Source: Microdochium bolleyi (lineage: Eukaryota > Ascomycota > Sordariomycetes > Xylariales > Microdochiaceae). Taken from it: 64,000 nt of DNA. Location: the NCBI GenBank assembly GCA_001566295.1, contig KQ964262.1, positions 372,001 through 436,000 of the forward strand. The letters are read 5' to 3'. The position numbers and the translations under genes are program-made. Under the pieces are notes generated by a model that ran no database searches, had not been told where the DNA came from, and was given only the letters and a program-made list of their open reading frames with translations. Positions within the stretch are counted from its first letter, which is position 1. The number at the start of each line of letters is the position of its first letter. Positions 31,447-42,791 of the stretch are shown here, piece by piece.

Positions 31447-34239
31447 GATGAGGCGTATTGTGGCTGGCGTCGTGATCGGTAGTCGCTATGCGAATATCGA
31501 GATATTTGTAAGTCCGTTGTGAAACAATCAGGTTGGTGTGCGTGGTATGTTTTCCGTGGCTGTGCAGGTTCCCGGAGGTGCGCTTAGGAACGCGAAGTGG
31601 TGAAGATCAAAACGACGACAGCTTGCTGGTCGGAGAGCAAACGTGCTCCGCAGGCTGTTCGATATCAAGGTTGTCGTTTGATCCGGGAACAGTGCAGAGG
31701 GTGCGGAGATCTGTGGTCTCAGTCGCTTGGCCTCTGGGACACAACAGACAGTTTGGTTTTCTCCGCAGTGCCCAACCGAAGAAGCATCTTGGAGTGGTGA
31801 ACTGGATTTCTCTCGCAGGGCATGTCAGAGATAGATCTCGTCTTATAGGGTTGCCTTGGGATGAGAGTTTACCTTCAGCCAAGCGTAAGCTGGGCGACGG
31901 GGAGCTGCCCCGCCCCCACCACTTGCATCATCCATATCCGCATTGGACGATTTGTCACCCTGCGTGTGCGCGCCCGGACTCGCCCTCTCGGACAAAGTGG
32001 GCGATTACTAAGGACTCATGCTGTGACACGGTTCGAGCGTATGCTGGATCATCAAGCTTGCACCACTTTCTGGTTTGCTCCTGACTGATCTCAGACAGAC
32101 CACAGGCACCCCGATTCTGTTTATAGATAATTACATACTCAAGATTACCGTTCTGAGCTTTGTCCGACTATCGATCCACGCCTGTGGTGCCGCGAACTAC
32201 TCTGACCTTTAGAACCCAGTCTGAGCTGTAGATACTGCAGTGAAGAATTGCTGATCACTTATGCCGCACTACCATCGCGTGACTGCATATCCCGAGTCGA
32301 GCTGGCACTATTGAAGTCGTTGATTTGACTAAAAAACCGTGGCATATGCCTGCGGCGTGAATGTAGCGGATGTGAACTCTTGGAAAAATGCTGGAGAGAC
32401 AGGGGATGCCCTTGCTTATCCACGCCATGATCGTACATCTCAGGCCACGGTCTAGCCAAGACGCCCTGCACGTGGCTCCGAATTGCAATTGTCCGTCTCG
32501 AGTCTTCTCTGTCGCTCCAGTGGCTCTTGTGACTCTGTTTCAGGAGGGAGAGGCAGGCCCGCCTCAATGAGCGGGAAGAGCCGAAGAGAAGATCGTCAAG
32601 ATACCAGCCGGTTTTTGCAGATGGCGTATGTCTCATCGCCATGCGGCCTTGAAACAGGACTCCCAGGCCGCCGAAGATGCCTGTGCATTCTTAAATACTG
32701 AGAGAGCCGACACGAAAAGTACGACGCCGTAGAGAAGATGGGCATTAAGGCCCCCGGAAATGCTCACCTCGCAGGGCAGGCTGGGCGTGAAAGGCCTGGG
32801 CCTAGGCGACGTGTACATGCTGCAGCAAAGTGCGTCAAGCAGGGGTGTCTTGAGATCAGCCGGAGAAGTGGCGGCAGGGATCGAAAGCTGGCGGCCATGG
32901 CCAGGTGCAGAGCATCACCTCCTGTGCGATTGGCTGGGAAATATTCCGAGCATGTCTGGTCCGGCACACAAACCTCGTGTGACAAGCAGCCAAGCCGCAC
33001 CCGACTCATGTGGACGGTTTTGTCCCGCTGGGGAGATGACGACGACAGGGGCCATGAATAAGTGTCACGATGCATGTTGTGGTGCGCGTGCCGCACGGCT
33101 CGGCGAGGGTGCCTGATGCAGGCGGGCCTCCGTGCGTGGCTGCTGACGGGCATTGCCCAGTGGGCTGGGTTAGTTGGAGCCGACGGAAGGGGGATGGTCG
33201 CACACGAATGCAGCCTCCCGAGCCCGAGCAGCTGGCGGACAGATGGCAGTGCCTGCCCCTGGAGACTTGGCGGGAGCCTCAGGCAGCCTCACGATGAGGC
33301 AGGCAAATCGGGCGTCCCGCTGGAGCATCCATGGCTGCATGCCAAGGATCGCCCCAAGCTCTCACGGCTTCAAGGTTGCTGCCTCCCGCGATCTCCCAAA
33401 CCTTAGGACCTGGACGCCCGTGCAGCCGGGGGGGCCCCGCCCCCACCTGCAGCCGGCCTGCCCTTTGCGACAACCCGGCTCTGGCATGGGAATACCTCGC
33501 CGCTGCTGTGCCGGCCGCCTCGAGGCTCGTCGACGGAGCGTCGCGGCCTACGCGAGTCAGCGGTTTGCAGGCTGGCGGGCGCAACGGCACCGTGCTGGGC
33601 CGCTTCCCAGGCACGATCCTGGACAGCTGAAGACGCACATGCCACGCCGCAGTGGCCAGCCCGCCCGTTCTGAGCTCGGAGCCCGCATTGGTGGGGAGAC
33701 GCGACAACCGGCCATGGGATGGCAATCTCGCAGACCGCCATGTCTCTTGTCGCCGCTCTCTCGATCGACCCGCCTCGTCATTCACCACCGGACCCGGTCT
33801 TTTGGGCCACTGTCCCGATCCCTTGCACACCTGGGCATCCCTACTGCGGGCGCTGCTCTGTCTTGCCCTGGTCTGCTCCTTCTGCTCACCTCTGACCACT
33901 CGCTCGCGTTCCAGCTTCGGCTCGCTTCACCGTCTCTCCTCCCCGCCGTGTCTTCTCGAAGCAGCACACATCTCTGCTGCATTCCCGTCACGTCATCACG
34001 GCGAATCCACCGTCGTACAGTCTGCAGTCTGCACCTCGTGCCTCAACGGCCGCCCGATCCTGCACTCACGACGCGGCCCGGCCCGTCTCCACCACCGCTC
34101 GTCCGACGTCTGATCGCGCGCCCGCGCACCGTCCGCGCCATCCCGCCTGCTAGACTCTAGCACATAGTAGTAGCCCGCAGCCGCATCTCTCTCGCACATT
34201 CTTGCTCTCGCGCGCTCTCTCTTGCTCTCTGTGTGTGTG
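31447..34239. other. Long intergenic spacer between divergent genes
   Basis: About 2.8 kb between the FAD monooxygenase and EthD-like genes, which are transcribed away from each other. The 33.2-34.2 kb part is very GC-rich, so long frames stay open there by composition. No motif-bearing gene was found. The last 60 bases are CT-rich, typical of a fungal transcription start region. Confidence 0.55.
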
Positions 34240-35129
34240 ATGGAGAAAGTCGGCCTCACGGGGCCCGGCATCCTCTGGAGCGCCTCCCGCATCCGCAAGC
34301 CCGACCAGCTCGACTGGGACTCCTTCCTCAAGTGGTACGAGGGCGACCTCATCCCCCAGGCCCTCGCCATTGACGGTTTCCACTCCTGCTTCCGCGGCGT
34401 CGTCACCGATTACGGTGTCGAGCGGCCCAACATCGTCGTCCTCGCCACTCAGGATCTTAAGGTCTTCGATAGTCCCGAGTTTAGCGTCATCTCGGACAGC
34501 GGCAAAAGGCTCATGGCTGGCACGGCCGGTTTCTATGATGTTCTCGACTTTGACAACAGGTGGTACAGTCTCATCAGCGTCTCGGACCACGGCAAGAAGC
34601 CTTTGGGTAAGTCGAGAATCCAGAGTATAGCACCCAGCGGAAGCCCTGTGCACTTACTGACACGTCTACACAGCGGAGACGAAGTCATTTATGACGGTCG
34701 GCTGGGACATCAAGGGCGACCTGGCCGAGAGCGTGGTGGACAACTGGTTCGAGCAGCACGTGAGTGCTGACACCTTTTCCCATCGTCTTGGGGTCATTCC
34801 TCCGAGGATATGCATGTACTGACGAATGACAACCACAGCACTGCCCGCAACTGGCCAAGATCCCGGGCTTCATCCGCACCACCCGCTTCCGGGCGCAGCA
34901 CACGCGGTGGAGCGCGGGCAACGGCGCCCAACTGCCGTGCCCGGATTTCTTTGAGATTATGGAGTTCGAGACGCCCGATATCGACGTGATGACCATCATC
35001 GAGCACGCGGACCAGAGCGAGGAGGGCCAGCGGATCCAGAACGAGATAATGGAGTCGTGCCATTTTGAGTTTGCGCGCTTCTCGATGGAGGGGACGTGGG
35101 GAAAGGGACCTATGTTTGAGCAGTCCTAA
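34240..35129 (+). CDS. EthD-like dimeric alpha/beta-barrel protein with two tandem half-domains
   Basis: Predicted 247-residue protein from exons 34240-34606, 34674-34759 and 34839-35129, with consensus donors (GTAAGT, GTGAGT) and CTGAC branch points. Two ferredoxin-like halves are visible. The first has GILWSASRI followed by SFLKWYEGDLIPQALAIDGF. The second has SFMTVGWDI followed by VVDNWFEQHHCPQLAKIPGF, so the same strand-helix pattern repeats. EthD-type folds occur in fungal aromatic-polyketide and phenolic pathways as cyclase, dehydratase or decarboxylase-like proteins, but the reaction cannot be assigned. The ATG at 34240 is the first in frame. Neighbours are a FAD monooxygenase (divergent) and a Zn2Cys6 regulator (same strand). 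Confidence 0.8.
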
Positions 35130-35999
35130 CGGTGTCCGAAACGAGGAGGCGGAGCAGATATACCCAGATGCGAGGGACCAGGACTGTTAGGTCTCAGAAG
35201 AGAGAATACATATGATTTGAATTCTGCTTGGTTTACCTGAGTGTGCCGGTTTGCAGCAGCTGACTCCTGCATATTGCGTTGAGTCGTGCCTCGTCATGAC
35301 GACGACATGTGATCTGTCGTCCTCGCGCCCAGTCTGGTAGATACGTGGTAGTGGAGAAGACTTCAAACAGTTCATCCTGAAAACGGCATCTTTATGCGGG
35401 CGGGTAGTATAAGCTTATGAGACTTGATTACCTCGAGGTGCTTTTGACACATTCAGGTACCGCGCCAGCTGTGCCGCCTGCGGACACCTGCAGTGGAGCC
35501 GGCAACTGGAGTGAGCCAAATTTAGCGGGCGATAAGGCTGGGATGGTCGAAGGTTGCCTGGCGAGCTTCCCCACTGCGTGCGTCGGGGACCATTTGCTTT
35601 GCGCATGGCTTGGCGGGAACGTCATGACCACTGTCCGCAACTCTCCCGTCTCCACGATCTCGCAACGGCCATTGCAGAAGAACACACCGAGCCGCGGAAA
35701 CAGCAGCTCAGCAGCCCATCAGCCATCTCGCAAAGACACTGCCTCCCTTTCAGGCCAGACTTGTTTGTCTGCACCAGATCACAATCCATACGTTGGCCGC
35801 TCTGGACAGCCCGCTACCCCGCCCTGGCGCGTGTTCTTCTCAACGACCCAGCAGGCTGCTGTGCGGCCGCTGATACCGCCGCGTCCTCCGGCGGCTCCGC
35901 CAGTCCCGGCTCTCCCGCTCGCTGAAACGGTTCCTTGGCACGGTCTCTTGGCGCGGCACGGACGTGCTGCTGTCTCGGACGCCGCATCCTCGGCCCACG
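35130..35999. other. Spacer upstream of the Zn2Cys6 regulator
   Basis: About 870 bases, 3' region of the EthD-like gene and promoter of the regulator; no other gene recognised. Confidence 0.5.
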
Positions 36000-38572
36000 A
36001 TGCAGCCCTCGCCGGCGCAAGATGACGACGGCTCGAGCCCGGGCCAGTCCCACGGCTCGACCTCCCACGCCGCCAAGCCCCAACGTATCCTCGCCTGCCT
36101 GCTCTGCCAGCAGCGCAAGGTCAAGTGCGACCGCAAGTTCCCCTGCGCAAATTGCAGCAGGTCCGGTGCTCAGTGTGTGCCCGCCACATTGCTGCCTCGC
36201 CAGCGCCGCCGCCGCTTCCCGGAGCGCGAGCTGCTCGACCGCCTGCGCCACTACGAGCAGCTCCTCCGAGACCACAACATCGAGTTCGAGCCACTGCACA
36301 AGCCTGCTGCCCCACACAGCAAGGACTTTCCGGCCGTGGCGAGCCTCGACGGTACAGATCAGGACCATCATGAAGAAGGCCCCGCGCAGGCCCAGTCACC
36401 CAACAGTAGCGAAAGGCCTGAAACGGACTATAAGGCAAAGTATGTTGACTGCTTCCTGGGGTGAATCTGAGGATATGTGTGGCTGACACTGCGTGCCAGG
36501 GACATATGGGATGCCATGGGCCACGACGTAAGTCTACACAGAGAGCTGGGCTATACTCAGCCGTGATTGCTGACGCAAGTTTTTACAGGGCCCCGACTAC
36601 AACTCCGACGACAGCGAGACCGGCCCACGAGCAGAGGGCGTGAGGAAGCTCTGGGATCGTATCTACTCGCATTCCGACCACATGCTTTTCGGCACGCGCG
36701 TGGAAACGGTCGACCTCTCGCCGCTGCACCCGGGCCCGGCCGAGATCTTTCGGCTGTGGCAGACGTACATGGACAACGTCAACCCGCTGCTCAACGTCAC
36801 GCACACGCCGACGCTGCAGGCGCGTATCATCGAGGCCGCCGGCCAGGTAGCGTCTATAGAGCCCGTTACCGAGGCTCTCATGTTCAGTATATACGCCATG
36901 GCCATCATCACCCTCACGCCGCAGGAGTGCCAGGCGTACTTCCTGACGTCGAAGCAGGACCTCTTGCTGCGGTACCACTTTGGGTGTCAGCAGGCACTGG
37001 CCAACTGCGGCCTGCTAAGGACTACGAGCAGGGACACGCTGACAGCCTACTACTTGTATTTGGTATGTGTTTGACGCCAAGTCACCACCATAATGACACA
37101 ACTGATGCAAGCCCCTCTAGATATCACTCGCGGGCACAACCCACCCACAGACAGTCTACTCACTCCTGGGGATCGCAATACGGATCGCGAAACGGCTGGG
37201 TATGCACGACGAGGCGAGCCTGGCCAAGCAAACTCCCTTCGAGGCCGAGATGCGGCGCAAGCTCTGGTGGTCCCTTGTGCTCTTCGACTCGCGCGCGGCC
37301 GAGAAGACAGACAACAAGAACTCGCAGCTCAACCCGTCCTGGGACTGCCGCGTGCCGCTCAACATCAGCGACGCCGACCTGCGACCCGAGTCCAAGGAGC
37401 TGCAGGGCGTCCACGGACGATCCACAGAGGCTGTCTTCGGCGTTATCCGCAGCGAACTTGGCGACTACCTTCGCCACGCGAGTTACCACCTCGACTTCTC
37501 TGGCGCCTCGCTCCGGCCTATCGCGCGCCCGAGCCCGCGCGACCTCGAAGGGCTCCAGCGGTACCTCGAAGAGCGGTACCTACAGTTCTTCGACCAGACC
37601 AACCCCCTACACTTCCTCGCGAAATGGACCACGTACTCATATATCGCACGGTACGGCCTGTGGCGGCAATTCGCCGCTTTCGCCGACCCGCAGGGCAAGC
37701 GACCCCGAGAGGCAGACTGGGACTCGGCCATCGAGAACGCCACACGCATGCTCGAGGCCGACAAGGAGCTCATGGCATCGCCGCTGACCCGGCGGTACCA
37801 CTGGTTCCTGGGCTTCTACTTCCCGCTGCCCGCGTACCTCATCATCGGCAAGGGGCTCAAGGCGCACCCGCGCAGCCCCCACGCCGCGCGCGCGTGGGAC
37901 GTCATGAGTGACAACTTCGCCGTGCGTCTCCAGACTGTGTTCCGGCAGGAGGTCGCGCCGTTCATGAAGCTTTTCAGCCCACTGTTTTCGGCGTGGAACG
38001 CACAGCTCCGAACAGGGGCCGCCGAAGCCGCGGTGCAGGGCAGCACCGACGTCGGCGACCCGGTCGAGCCCAGGATCCTGGGCTACATCCGAGAGATCAA
38101 GAACGCCAACAAAAGCAGCGCCGGCAACACGACGTCCTCGTCGCCAGCGTTCTACACGGACACGGACTCGTCCATGGACGACGAGATGCTCCTGACACCT
38201 GACATGCTGCAGGGCTCCTTCGCAATGCCGATGATGAGCGGGTGGTTCAACGGCTGGTATGACGGCGGTGGCGGTGGCGGCGGTGCGGGAGGCGATGTGC
38301 TGGACATCAACTGGTCCCCGCAGCTGTCCAACACGACAACATCGACGGCGACGACGGGTGGCAACGCCGGAGGATTCGCATCAGAGGTGGGCGTCGATAG
38401 TAGTATGGGCGGACCGCTGGCCGATTTCTTCGCCCCTTTGCCCACGACTTCGTCGTCGACTGGGGGCGTGCAGCAGCAGCAGCAAGTGCCCGACCACAAG
38501 GCGCTCGAGACGCTGAACCTGGGTGGCATAGACTGGGGGAATCTGGGGTCTTCGGGGAGCACGAAGATGTGA
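36000..38572 (+). CDS. Zn2Cys6 transcription factor with fungal-specific middle domain
   Basis: Nuclear regulator of 797 residues from exons 36000-36439, 36500-36527 (28 nt), 36589-37062 and 37121-38572. The binuclear zinc cluster is CLLCQQRKVKCDRKFPCANC followed by SRSGAQC, matching CxxCx6Cx6CxxCx6C at about residues 33-59, then a basic RQRRRRFPERELLDRLRHYE linker/coiled coil. The middle region (YSLLGIAIRIAKRLGMHDEA, PFEAEMRRKLWW) is the fungal-specific transcription-factor domain. The C-terminus is Gly-rich (GGGGGGAGGD) and ends in a Q/S-rich tail that may activate transcription. Its position next to tailoring-type oxidoreductases makes it a candidate pathway regulator, but target genes are not shown by sequence. 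Confidence 0.92.
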
Positions 38573-39359
38573 CACGCGGGAGTCAAGATTCGCACACCGA
38601 CTACAGACAAACTCGCTCCTGGCAGTGCGGCAGCACACACACACATACAATCCCTGGCGCGGACTGTTGTATATAAGAAGTTGTCATCCCAACTCATTCA
38701 GTATAGATAGCGTACGGCACGGGAAGACACACACAATACCACTCACAGCGACATTTCTTCTCACAATTGCTGGAATACCAGGAACGCGATGGGACGGACG
38801 CGAAAGGCGACCCAAGTGAGTGAGGCCTGGTCTTAGTGGTGGCTGGCTCGTCTGAAACATGTAGGACGGCTAGCCTGCGGGTCGTCGGATCCTTAGAGAC
38901 AAAGCATTTGAAGTCTTTCGCGGACTGGTGATCGCTCCTGCTCTGCCGTGCTTGCAGAAAGCAGTCTTTGGGGGGCTTGAAGCGCAAAACTCACCAGTGG
39001 GAGAGGTGCATACGGGAAATAAAGCCGAAAGTAGCACAGACGGGTGCGGGCCGGCGAGGCTGGGGCCGAGCCAACAACTTGGATGGTCATTGCTTGCCCA
39101 TTGTCGCTTGTGGCCAGAGACCGTGGGCGGCATATCAACTCAGAAGTGCACTCTCGGTCTGAGACCCCTGGGGTTCCAGATCATCGACAGGCTCAGCCGC
39201 CCCCAGTCCTGAATGCTGCTGTCCGAGGTTGTCGTCGTTCGCAGGGACACTTGCCTGTCATGAATCTGTTGCTGGACATGAACGCTCTGTCTGACGCGGC
39301 CCTCCTTTTTCCTCTGCAACAAGCCAGCCGTGATCCGACGTGCGTTTCTTGTCAAGGAC
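38573..39359. other. Intergenic spacer
   Basis: About 790 bases downstream of the regulator with a short CA microsatellite near 38635-38647; no gene recognised. Confidence 0.5.
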
Positions 39360-39705
39360 TCAAGATGAGCCGTGCTTCAGCAGCAGCTTCGCCGCCCGAA
39401 CATGCCCGCTCCAGACCGCCCCGTGCAGCGGGTGGTCCTTGAACCGCCGGCCCGCCCCCCCAATGGTCCTAACGTCGCGGCCGGGCACGGCGCCCTTCAG
39501 TTTCAGCAGGTATCGGAGCGAGACGTGGTTGCCGAGGCAGGTAGTTCACGATAGCAGCCTGGTCTTCGTAGATGGCCGCGATGAGGACGTCTCGCACGTT
39601 GTGGTCTGAGAACGTGGGCTTGTAATGTTGCAGGTGCTGCCGGAGCTGGGCGAGATCACCCTTCTCTGCTGCAGCCAGCAGCTGGTTTTTGCTGGGCGTG
39701 GACAT
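39360..39705 (-). pseudogene. Frameshifted ankyrin-repeat fragment
   Basis: From the ATG at 39705 the frame reads NQLLAAAEKGDLAQLRQHLQ and VLIAAIYEDQAAIVNYL, an ankyrin-like pattern. At about 39541 an extra C breaks the frame: CTGCCTCGGCAAC, where CTGCTCGGCAAC would continue as LLGNH. The next frame then reads HVSLRYLLKLKGAVPGRD and HPLHGAVWSGHVRAAKLLLK, a good second ankyrin repeat, and stops at 39360. It is a broken, short copy. If the extra base were a sequencing error, the product would be about 115 residues. Confidence 0.6.
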
Positions 39706-40488
39706 CGAGCGCCGGAGTGCTTCGAGATACACAGACGCTCCGAGAATGACGCGGTTTGCGGCTCGTCCGAGTTGCTCGACCGTCGACGAGACACTCGGAG
39801 GGCGCGTTGGTTTGGGGCAGTCAGCATCACAGTGGACTTGTTGGCGCTAACATCCCTCCATGTGTCGTGGGGAGGGTTTCATATCCAGGGGCGGCCAACT
39901 TCCAACGCTCTTGACGGGGATAGAAAGGGTCCGGCGGGTTCTTTCAATGATGTTGGTTTCTTGGGATGTATCTTTTGTCTGATACCGCATGTCATCTGCT
40001 CACATTCTTCATTGCTTGTGAGTGTACTTATTCACCACCGATTGTGTTAGGACACGCTTGTTAACTAAAGCTTACAATAATACTAAGGATGCCACTAAGA
40101 AGCACGAAAAGAAATTCATTTGCACATTGACCATCACGAGAAAGAATGAACTCTCAATTATTAGCTCTGTGAAGGGAATCATTGCCAATGTGCTGGACGA
40201 GGGCTAGAACATCGTTCGGAAGATGATCGGCGAAGCATTCTCGTGACAGCACACAGGAGTATGCACGCATCCCGAGGGATACTGATACAAGAATAGACTC
40301 TCAGCAGAAGAGCAGGTGGACCTCGATGGAGACTTAAAGGTAACAATTGAGGAGGTCATGAGAAGTCTGCAATGTGGACAAAATGCACTCGCCACATGAC
40401 TGTATGGTCCCAATGACCGAGTATTCTGCCGTTTCAATCCAACACAATGGAGGCCGTGATGGGCCGGCGGTCGCGTGGCGCGCTAGTC
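39706..40488. other. Intergenic spacer, AT-rich
   Basis: About 780 bases, markedly lower in GC than the genes around it; nothing recognised. Confidence 0.5.
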
Positions 40489-40914
40489 TCACTCATCTTC
40501 GACAACTTCGACGACTTCAAAACGAGCCTCGTGGGCCTTCTTCTCGGAGCATGTTCTCCCGGGCTTCCCAGGAAGAGACCGCGCTAGAGTGACGGTGACC
40601 TGGTAATGCCCAGGAGGCGGCAGCGCAGCGACATCCGCGGCGAGGCCACAGGAAAATGTCCTGCTCGAATCGATCTCCCAGCCGTGCAGAGTTGATCGGG
40701 GTCGGGGTCGATCACCGAGATCGAGCTCCTCGCCGACCAGTTGCCAGATATCAACGGTGATGTCGAAGGTGCCCTTTTGGGGAGGATCCAGAGTGACAGT
40801 GATGTTCAGTTTCTGCGGTTGCTTGACGACAGGGAGAACGCTGATTATAAAGTCGAACGCTGCATTTTTTGCACCAAATCCTGCGGTGGCTTTGGTTCCA
40901 GATCGAGTGGACAT
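40489..40914 (-). CDS. Hypothetical small protein, 141 residues
   Basis: Single-exon frame with a good start context (ACCATG at 40914). There is no signal peptide, membrane helix or cysteine pattern. Several alternating hydrophobic stretches (LNITVTLDPP, TFDITVDIWQL, GHYQVTVTLARSL) suggest a beta-sandwich, and the tail is acidic (FEVVEVVEDE). I do not recognise the family. Coherent beta-strand periodicity favours a real gene over a chance frame. Confidence 0.5.
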   Translation of the reverse strand: MSTRSGTKATAGFGAKNAAFDFIISVLPVVKQPQKLNITVTLDPPQKGTFDITVDIWQLVGEELDLGDRPRPRSTLHGWEIDSSRTFSCGLAADVAALPPPGHYQVTVTLARSLPGKPGRTCSEKKAHEARFEVVEVVEDE

Positions 40915-41871
40915 GGTGGATGGAGTTCCTGATGATAGTCGATGCGTTTAGTATTGGTCGGAACGACTTCAGCAGAGTTTGCTCAGAGAAGATATTTGAG
41001 TTGCTGGTGCTGGTAATGTGGCATGGAAATGAGCCACCCCGAGACTAATGTCATATATTCAAGGGGCTGCATCACATTGTTTGTATTTGGGGTATCTGCA
41101 AACAGCAGACTGTCCTTGTTTGCGCAGCTTGCTTGTACGAGGGATGTTGGTCCTGCGGAGCACGGAGCCAACGTGGCCCTGAGAAAAAGACAAAGCCGTT
41201 CGTTGGCCATGGGCATCGCTGCAATCGGTTTTCGTACGACCCTCTCAATGCAATACAGCAGGCCCCCTCCGAGACAGCACGAACATCCAACCTGCCAGAC
41301 AGCCATCTCAGCCTTTTTGTGATTGCTCGCCGCTTCCGCGTGTTGCGGAGGACTTGAGTAGTTTGATGCTTCAGCTGTAGAGAACCTGAAGAATGAATTC
41401 TCCTTCTGGATCTTTCGCTTGGGACTGCCAATGTCGGCTCACGTTGGTTCCCTGTCAGGTGAACATGTAGATGTTGTAGAAAACGAGGTTGTGGCTGAAG
41501 AGTTCCTTGTGTTTGTCGAACGAAGTGGTGATTGGACACAGGGATGGCAGTTGGAAAGCTAGCGTGGATTATGCCCGGTCTCTTTTCCTCTCTAGAGGAC
41601 CTCGAGGACATTGACTGAGTGTAATTCACGAGTTGTGCAGCTCGTGCGAGCAAAGTATGGACGTTCCCTATACCCACTCTCACACACAAGTGCTTCAGTT
41701 TGGACACAAGGCCGTACAGTCTCCATAACAGCGAAGAATACTGCTGGCCGTCTTTGTCATCCAACTGGCACCCATACCAAAGCAACAGCCACGACATAAA
41801 CCCCTTGATTGCGTGTGCAGCAAATGCATCGTCTTTTAGCGAGCTGGTGTCGCTGTGATTGCCTTCAACAC
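40915..41871. other. Spacer containing a protein-like open block on the minus strand
   Basis: About 950 bases. From about 41600 to 41855 the minus strand has an open frame with protein-like composition (FMSWLLLWYGCQLDD, SSLLWRLYGLVSKLKHL). It lies in a different phase from the gene at 41872-42455 and may be its broken or alternatively spliced continuation. The left part shows nothing else. Confidence 0.35.
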
Positions 41872-42455
41872 TCACTTGTAGCCTGTCGCTCTCCTCGTTG
41901 TGTTACTAGGAGAGGTCATTCCTACCATAGTCGCAGGGCGTGACGAGCGATAACCAACGCCGTCATTTTGATGGAAACTCCTTTTGACAGCCTCGAAATT
42001 CTCCCCTTGAGGATTGTACAGGATTGCCCAGGGCCCATGCCGACGGAAGGTCAGACCCGCTGTCACGCCTGTCAAGAATGCCAGGGTGTGGATTCTCTGT
42101 GGGGTTGTCAATCTCCGGATTGCGGTAGACAGCTGCAGCTCGGACATTTCCGCACACGGTCCGTGGTCCGCTTGGGCTACGGCGCTCTTTGTGTTCGAGA
42201 AGACATCTATGACAGGCGCTAGCTCAGTTTCAGGTCTTTGCCGCGCCAGCGGTGGCCGTCCCTCACATCCGGCGTGGCTGACGACGGCTGCTTCTAGAGC
42301 GTATATGTGTCCAACCTGAGACACAGACGCCTGTGTGATGACTTTGACCATAAGGGCTCTATAGCTATTCCTCTGTCAACGTTAGCAGACTGCGCACAAC
42401 ACCGGGAGGTCGAAACCGGGAGTTACCCTTGGCTAATTTCTGCCCCGTCAAACAT
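41872..42455 (-). CDS. Hypothetical two-exon gene, possibly truncated or broken at its 3' end
   Basis: Exon 1 (42455-42427) encodes MFDGAEISQG. A 56-nt intron with donor GTAACT, branch CTAAC and acceptor CAGAG leads to exon 2 starting at 42370, which continues NSYRALMVKVITQ, QVGHIYALEAAVVSHAGC, RRLTTPQRIHTLAFLTG and ends at TGA 41872, about 175 residues in total. The family is not recognised. A consensus donor (AA|GTGAGT) lies at the stop codon, and a protein-like block follows in the phase such a donor would require. The nearest CACAG acceptor would make an intron of only 23 nt, too short. Either a later acceptor is used or the gene is broken. The start of the gene faces the cutinase gene across about 340 bases. 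Confidence 0.4.
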
Positions 42456-42791
42456 CCTGGCCGCTCCACGACAACGGCCTGTATTGACTTAGCTCCGCTC
42501 CTTTCAAGGCCGAGTCGTAGACCGGGGGATACTTAAATCCACAGAACGATCCGCATCAAGAAGGGCCGTACATATTCGTCTCGCAGCGCGTCTTCTTTCC
42601 CGCCCGCCGTCGGGTGCCATGGTCAACTGTCCCGACATATCTCCTATCTTTTAAGTCCATCTTTTTCGGTCTCAGCCAAAGACAGCAATAATTCCTCGAC
42701 TATCTCAACTTCTCTCCTATTCAGCGGAGGACACGACCAATCACAACTACATTAATAACAACGACAATAATAATCATAATACAAGCACATC
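42456..42791. other. Bidirectional intergenic region between a hypothetical gene and the cutinase gene
   Basis: 336 bases between two divergent start codons. The right part is A/C-rich just before the cutinase ATG, typical of a fungal 5' UTR. No operator can be named. Confidence 0.45.

Noticed and set aside
30052..31482. 476-codon plus-strand frame
   Set aside because: Antisense to the FAD monooxygenase; Arg/Pro-rich with no motif.
33174..34160. 328-codon plus-strand frame
   Set aside because: GC-rich promoter sequence before the EthD-like gene; Arg/Pro/Ser-rich, no family motif, no proper start context.
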